DNA from: Paracoccus spongiarum
GTDB lineage: Bacteria > Pseudomonadota > Alphaproteobacteria > Rhodobacterales > Rhodobacteraceae
Direction: 5' to 3'
Length of the DNA stretch: 55,207 bases
NCBI RefSeq assembly: GCF_030732095.1
Contig: NZ_JAVAMQ010000020.1
Span: 1-55,207 of the forward strand
Shown: positions 52,301-55,207 of the stretch, piece after piece
Layout: each line of letters starts with the position of its first letter
How positions within the stretch are numbered: the stretch's first letter is position 1
Translations under genes and position numbers: made by a program
Notes under the pieces: model-generated
Seen by the model: the letters and a program-made list of their open reading frames with translations, nothing else
Database searches by the model: none
What the model was told of the DNA's origin: nothing

Positions 52301-54458
52301 GACTGACCAAATGTATGATTATGTTGTGAATGTCGAACATCTTGAGGTCAGGCCCGAAAACCCAGCGTTAATTCTCCAGCCTACATCTGCAAGCGTTGAA
52401 GACGTGCGATTTTCTGGGATTCGTGACGCCGATCTCGTTGCTGTCGATGATGATATCTTGACAGTTAACGGTGAGACCACAAGCGCCATACGGTTTGATC
52501 TGACAGGATTAGCCCCCACTGCCAGCTACGCCGCGATTGAGGTCTATATGTTCGCCTCCGATGGAGGGAGCGTTACGGGCGATATCGCTGTTGATACGCC
52601 GTCTAACAAGATTAATGCAGGCACCACTCTCGGTAGCGTCGGCTCGCTCGAATTTGTCACCGCTGTTCAAACATCGGGCGTCGGGCGGTGGGTCACGATT
52701 GAAATCACGGAACTTTACAATCAATGGATGTCGGGAGAACGCGAAAATACTGGTATCGTTCTTTCCACGACAGAGTTCTCCAGCCTCACTGACGTCATGT
52801 CATTCTATTCGTCCAACTATTCGGGCGACCCTTCGCTGCGACCGCGCTTGGTACTTGATGGCCCCGACGTTGAAGAGACGGTTTTTGGGGAAACAGCCGG
52901 CACCATTATTGAAGACGCAGGTAGCGTGACTGGTGCCATTGGCGTGACCGGTGGTAATTCGAGCTTCGCGGAGGCTTCTGCACGCGGAAATTGGGGATCG
53001 ATTTCTGTAGATGGCAGCGGTGGCAGTTGGACCTACACCCTAGATGGGCGTTCTGATCGCCTGCGCGACGGTCAGGTTGTTACAGAAGATTTAGTTCTGA
53101 CTTCATCTTCAGGCATTTCTCAGTCTGTACGCATTGTCGTCACTGGTCGAGATGATCCGGCCACTTTGATTGGCGAGGGAACATATCAGTTGAATGAAGC
53201 CGGACGTACAATCTCCGGTCGCGCCGCGATTGCCGACATTGACGCTTCAGTGGAGCCTGTCTTTGTAGCGGCACAGGTTTCTGGTACCTATGGTCGGATC
53301 ACGATGACTCGCGACGGTCACTGGAACTACACGCTTTCAAATACCGGTATGCTTGCACTTGGAGCGGGAGAGACGGGGTCTGAAGAGTTCCTACTGAATG
53401 CTTCAGACGGAACTGAGCTACAGCTAAACGTCACGGTAGATGGCAGCGATAATGACCGACTACTTGGTACAGTAGCCAACGAGACATTCTCGGCTGGTAT
53501 TGGCAACGATACCCTCAATGGCAGCGGTGGCAACGACACACTGATCGGCGGCGCAGGCAATGATGTCTACATCGTCGATGGCGGCGACAGGGTCTGGGAG
53601 GCCGCGAATGCCGGGATCGACACCGTGCGCAGTTCGGCAACGTTCTGGCTTGGCGCAAATGTCGAGAACCTCGTCCTGACGGGATCGGCCGCGGTCAATG
53701 GCGTCGGCAATGCCGGGCATAACAGGATTAACGGGAACGGCGCGGCAAACTGGCTGAACGGAAACGGCGGCAACGACACCCTGATCGGCGGCGCAGGCAA
53801 TGACGTCTATATCGTCGATGGCGGCGACAGCGTCTGGGAGGCCGCGAATGCCGGGATCGACACCGTGCGCAGTTCGGCAACGTTCTGGCTTGGCGCAAAT
53901 GTCGAGAACCTCGTCCTGACGGGCTCTGCAGCGATCAACGGCGTGGGTAATTCCGGGCATAACAGGATCAACGGGAACGACGCGGCCAACTGGCTGAACG
54001 GAAACGGTGGCAACGACACGCTGGCCGGTGGCGGCGGCAATGACAGACTGCTCGGCGGCAATGGGCATGATCTGCTTCAGGGTGGAGCAGGACGCGACAC
54101 GCTGGAGGGCGGCGCGGGAAGCGATCGCCTCTATGGAGGGGCGGACGGTTGGCAAAGCGACATGTTCGTTTTCCGCACAGCCGCAGATAGCGCCGTCGGC
54201 TCTGGGCGCGACCAGATCCACAACTTCCGGCCGGGAACCGATGTTATCGACCTGCGAAGCATCGATGCTAATCTGAGCCTGCGCGGGAACCAGAAGTTCG
54301 AATTCAGCGGCGGTCGTCCCGATGATCATTCAGTCTGGGTTGCCAAGCAAGGCTCGAACATGATCGTCCGTGGCGACATTGACAACGACGGTCGCGCCGA
54401 TTTCGAGATCCTGGTGGTCGGAGTATCGCAGCTGACAGAGAACGATTTTCTGCTGTAG
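49308..54458 (+). CDS. Large RTX lipase/adhesin-like secreted protein
   Basis: 1716 residues from Met at 49308 (GTGAGG upstream; 49245 also possible). In order: lipase class 3-like alpha/beta hydrolase with nucleophile elbow GHSQG at about 131-135; RTX nonapeptide block about 270-405 (GGAGNDDI, GGSGNDRIFGD); linker; Calx-beta (about 640-750); two PPC-like domains (about 770-1030); DNRLRE-like domain; two VCBS-like repeats; second RTX block; C-terminus with FRPGTDVIDLRSID, the serralysin-like type I secretion region. Calcium-dependent folding outside the cell is expected. No T1SS transporter genes are nearby. A 240-bp tandem duplication lies in the last third. Confidence 0.88.
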   Translation: MATLSPRDVVLAADFAKAAYRGESDLNSWLRSSGWAALTNSEGQTLFSNSFEQSALFSDANALAAVRDGTLIVAFEGSGDIANPSNWDDWVSNFGGGLATWAPLYSAFGGFFRAIIEHLQSNPIERIIVTGHSQGAAIAEWFLAEWSSDPRVLGVTFASPGTERNLSSLENGKLIRVEHTGDIVVDAAERIAAGFGWFSTAFPDPEGDLKAQRPEGNLGFAEHSMDLYHDTAIRIFTSALADEFIQRYETIRPIFLDGSTNNFVSTSPSDAIFGGSSNEVIRGDGEQDLISGGAGNDDIRALGGNDKIDGGPGLDALYGGSGSDTLFGGDGVDLLRGEGGADILYGGEMGDRLYGDEDADYLKGEGGADRIWGGSGNDRIFGDEANDTLIGEAGNDTVDGGSGVDTAEYARSFQGSGGAFNYQLVSLSGGRFTVRDLSSGSVEGTDTLERIEYITFGRETFTVAEWFERAGSKAPSVPTPTQETPYVPTSPIPDTPNGVSNSRLSVTPVNRELTVGQSVALSDLFPTSYWRDNDGAYDIVRFSVQDRTVGGGYLTHMGRAVASNQVHEMPVSDLANWRFVAASGAAADQIGFNIIQADGDFSPRLTTGAVVTTVQPIVVNPSNPDPVVVPGAEIARLDLDRREGSSATEGDRAQFAIQRRGSQDGDIVVEWRIEGIGDNPADRRDFPAMSGTVTLYDGRGDRNFSIGVTQDQVDELDERFRIELRVVSGDAVFDDDETTFTIIDDDEPLGIDPSVDDHGNSFSTATIIGENQWARGFIEQPGDQDYFRLELLGGVGYEFILIKDNDLSLIGGDRDADYPTIPQPITELYDESGHLIATLPSTSISNRWAFEYETPEDGTYYLRVRENGDNDVGQYFVNADIRVPADDFAADMSTSALLIGEGRIIGSHERSADVDWIAVEVIQGKTYRFSLISDSRQTVNADGSGGWYFFGWPDAGFSLVNSAGNVIASRTTGYPTSSNLIEFEATHTGRLYIEVDASTDQMYDYVVNVEHLEVRPENPALILQPTSASVEDVRFSGIRDADLVAVDDDILTVNGETTSAIRFDLTGLAPTASYAAIEVYMFASDGGSVTGDIAVDTPSNKINAGTTLGSVGSLEFVTAVQTSGVGRWVTIEITELYNQWMSGERENTGIVLSTTEFSSLTDVMSFYSSNYSGDPSLRPRLVLDGPDVEETVFGETAGTIIEDAGSVTGAIGVTGGNSSFAEASARGNWGSISVDGSGGSWTYTLDGRSDRLRDGQVVTEDLVLTSSSGISQSVRIVVTGRDDPATLIGEGTYQLNEAGRTISGRAAIADIDASVEPVFVAAQVSGTYGRITMTRDGHWNYTLSNTGMLALGAGETGSEEFLLNASDGTELQLNVTVDGSDNDRLLGTVANETFSAGIGNDTLNGSGGNDTLIGGAGNDVYIVDGGDRVWEAANAGIDTVRSSATFWLGANVENLVLTGSAAVNGVGNAGHNRINGNGAANWLNGNGGNDTLIGGAGNDVYIVDGGDSVWEAANAGIDTVRSSATFWLGANVENLVLTGSAAINGVGNSGHNRINGNDAANWLNGNGGNDTLAGGGGNDRLLGGNGHDLLQGGAGRDTLEGGAGSDRLYGGADGWQSDMFVFRTAADSAVGSGRDQIHNFRPGTDVIDLRSIDANLSLRGNQKFEFSGGRPDDHSVWVAKQGSNMIVRGDIDNDGRADFEILVVGVSQLTENDFLL
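53530..54009 (+). repeat. 240-bp tandem duplication inside the RTX gene
   Basis: Copy 1 53530-53769 and copy 2 53770-54009 keep an exact 240-bp period (80 residues) and are nearly identical, with mostly silent changes. Each encodes GGAGNDVYIVDGGD ... WEAANAGIDTVRSSATFWLG. Confidence 0.92.
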
Positions 54459-54459
54459 C

Positions 54460-54487
54460 GAACCCATCCGTGCGCCAAGATGGGTTC
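54460..54487 (+). terminator. Hairpin after the RTX gene
   Basis: GAACCCATC and GATGGGTTC form a perfect 9-bp stem with 10-nt loop, just after the stop codon. No T-run follows. Confidence 0.6.
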
Positions 54488-54560
54488 CTACACGACGGCT
54501 ATTGGAGATCTTACGTTGGAAAATGGGATCGGCAAATTGATCGTCAATAAATCGTCTACC

Positions 54561-54576
54561 TCAACGCCACCTCAAC
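54561..54576 (+). promoter_or_regulatory. Arm-type integrase site candidate, element 2 right arm
   Basis: TCAAC-N6-TCAAC; last base 139 nt from the att core, the same as in element 1. Confidence 0.65.
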
Positions 54577-54714
54577 CCTTGGCTGCAGTTTTCGCGCAGG
54601 TTGTGCTGCCCAAAGTCGTCCGATGCGGTCCAATGTCGGAATGGAAATCGCAAGAAATCAAACGGTTATCGCGCAACTCATTGAAATCGTTCAGTTTCGC
54701 AATTTTCCTTCTGA

Positions 54715-54763
54715 TCGGCTCATAACCTGAAGGCCGCAGGTTCAAATCCTGCCCCCGCAACCA
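54715..54763 (+). repeat. att core: 3' half of tRNA-fMet, right copy
   Basis: 49-bp copy of the tRNA-fMet 3' half (CTCATAA loop, T-arm GCAGGTTCAAATCCTGC, CCA), right boundary of element 2. Compared with the left copy, the T-stem pair T-A is C-G. The 5' half is missing. Confidence 0.9.
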
Positions 54764-54791
54764 GAAAACTTCGTATTATCAAACGCTTATG

Positions 54792-54820
54792 CGCCGCCCT
54801 CCGGGGCGGCGTTTGCGTTT
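54792..54820 (+). terminator. Terminator-like hairpin downstream of the tRNA fragment
   Basis: CGCCGCC/GGCGGCG stem followed by TTTGCGTTT, 28 nt after the CCA end. Well placed as the original tRNA terminator or a terminator at the edge of the next segment. Confidence 0.7.
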
Positions 54821-54830
54821 CCAAAACCGG

Positions 54831-54849
54831 TGGAAGCACTGTGGAAGCA
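54831..54849 (+). promoter_or_regulatory. Arm-like repeats of a different type, right of the att core
   Basis: TGGAAGCA at 54831 and 54842, 11 bp apart. They start 68-69 nt after the core, where element 2 has its left arm site (5368, 69 nt after 5299), but the sequence differs. Suggests the left end of a further element or remnant with another integrase. Confidence 0.45.
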
Positions 54850-54938
54850 AGAGGGAAAGAAGTTCCTCGTAAACAAGCGAATCGAACCTAGAACAACTCG
54901 AGGCTTCCAATAAGGCGAACTCAAAGAAGGAAGGGTCT

Positions 54939-55193
54939 CTAGGGCTGATTCAATCTACCCTGGATCATACCAAGCGTTTCCCAAAGCCTTCCAACTTCGT
55001 TTCCACGCGCTTCAAGCAGCTGCGCCAATCGCCTGAGAAAAGTCACCGTGTCGCGATCGCCATATGTCCTGGCGAGTCCAACGAGGCTGGCCGAGCAGTT
55101 CTTCCCACCCGACGAAAGGACAAGTAGCTCAATCTCACGCGCCTTGATACTTATCTCAATACGCTCCTTTTCGATCAAGGCTCGTTTTTTCAT
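54939..55193 (-). CDS. Small hypothetical protein beyond element 2
   Basis: 84 residues, MKKRALIEKERIEISIKAREIELLVLSSGG then helical RDTVTFLRRLAQLLEARGNEVGRLWETLG. No family recognised, no signal peptide. Lower GC than the prophage core. The start Met is followed by Lys-rich sequence, common for real starts; upstream sequence is cut by the window edge 14 bases on. Confidence 0.55.
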   Translation of the reverse strand: MKKRALIEKERIEISIKAREIELLVLSSGGKNCSASLVGLARTYGDRDTVTFLRRLAQLLEARGNEVGRLWETLGMIQGRLNQP

Positions 55194-55207
55194 CTCCCGA
55201 TCAGTCA

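Larger units (their letters stand above)
54459..54714. other. Gene-free right end of element 2
   Basis: Apart from the hairpin and the arm-type site at 54561-54576, nothing recognisable. A short open frame (54480-54725) runs into the att core and is not credible. Confidence 0.55.

Overview
The window is high-GC DNA of alphaproteobacterial type, most likely a Rhodobacterales/Paracoccus-like host. The reasons are the gene-transfer-agent-like tail genes, the SOS boxes of the GTTC-N7-GTTC type, the imuA-imuB-dnaE2 cassette and the dense GANTC cluster. Almost everything visible belongs to mobile elements stacked at an initiator tRNA (tRNA-fMet) target. Two 49-bp copies of the 3' half of a tRNA-fMet gene (5251-5299 and 54715-54763) bracket a 49.4-kb element (element 2). 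The right end of another element (element 1) lies to the left, and a possible third element or remnant starts on the right.

Element 1, right end (1-5299): the last codons of a conserved integrase-neighbour gene, a tyrosine integrase, an unrecognised gene, and a small cargo operon. The operon encodes an exported EF-hand protein, cytochrome b561 and a Tat-exported intradiol-dioxygenase-like protein, and is divergent from a MarR-type regulator with palindromic operator candidates between them.

Element 2 (5251-54763) is a temperate siphophage-type prophage. From left to right it carries: an SOS-controlled mutasome operon (SRAP protein, ImuA, ImuB, DnaE2) behind a perfect LexA box; a convergent pair made of a STAS/GHKL-ATPase-like protein and a large DEAH helicase, which is a candidate defence locus; an IS256-family insertion with 8-bp target duplication; and a late region read leftwards. 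The late region contains a nested spanin pair, an M15 endolysin, a DUF6127 membrane protein, GTA-like baseplate/tip proteins, tape measure, a -1 frameshifted tail chaperone, tail tube, tail terminator, lambda-like capsid E, decoration D, S49 protease with nested scaffold, portal, gpW and both terminase subunits. Two nuclease-like morons (SNase lipoprotein and GIY-YIG-like) sit on the opposite strand inside the tail genes. Next come small rightward genes (DUF6900, DUF3489), an AT-rich membrane moron, a ParB-methyltransferase fusion behind a GANTC cluster, and a replication initiator with origin-like iterons inside its own coding sequence. A VRR-NUC nuclease, an excisionase-like HTH protein, a control region with a second LexA box and a DnaA box, the integrase, an HTH protein and a 1716-residue RTX lipase/adhesin-like protein complete the element.

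How it fits together (inference): no CI-type repressor is recognisable. A LexA box overlaps a TTGACA sequence in front of the early leftward genes, so DNA damage may switch on excision/replication and the prophage's own error-prone polymerase together. Integrases of both elements share a neighbour gene, an upstream 23-bp motif, arm-type repeats (TCAAC-N6-TCAAC) at exactly the same distance from the core, and a cargo segment placed between integrase and attachment site, so they look like two members of one family inserted in tandem.
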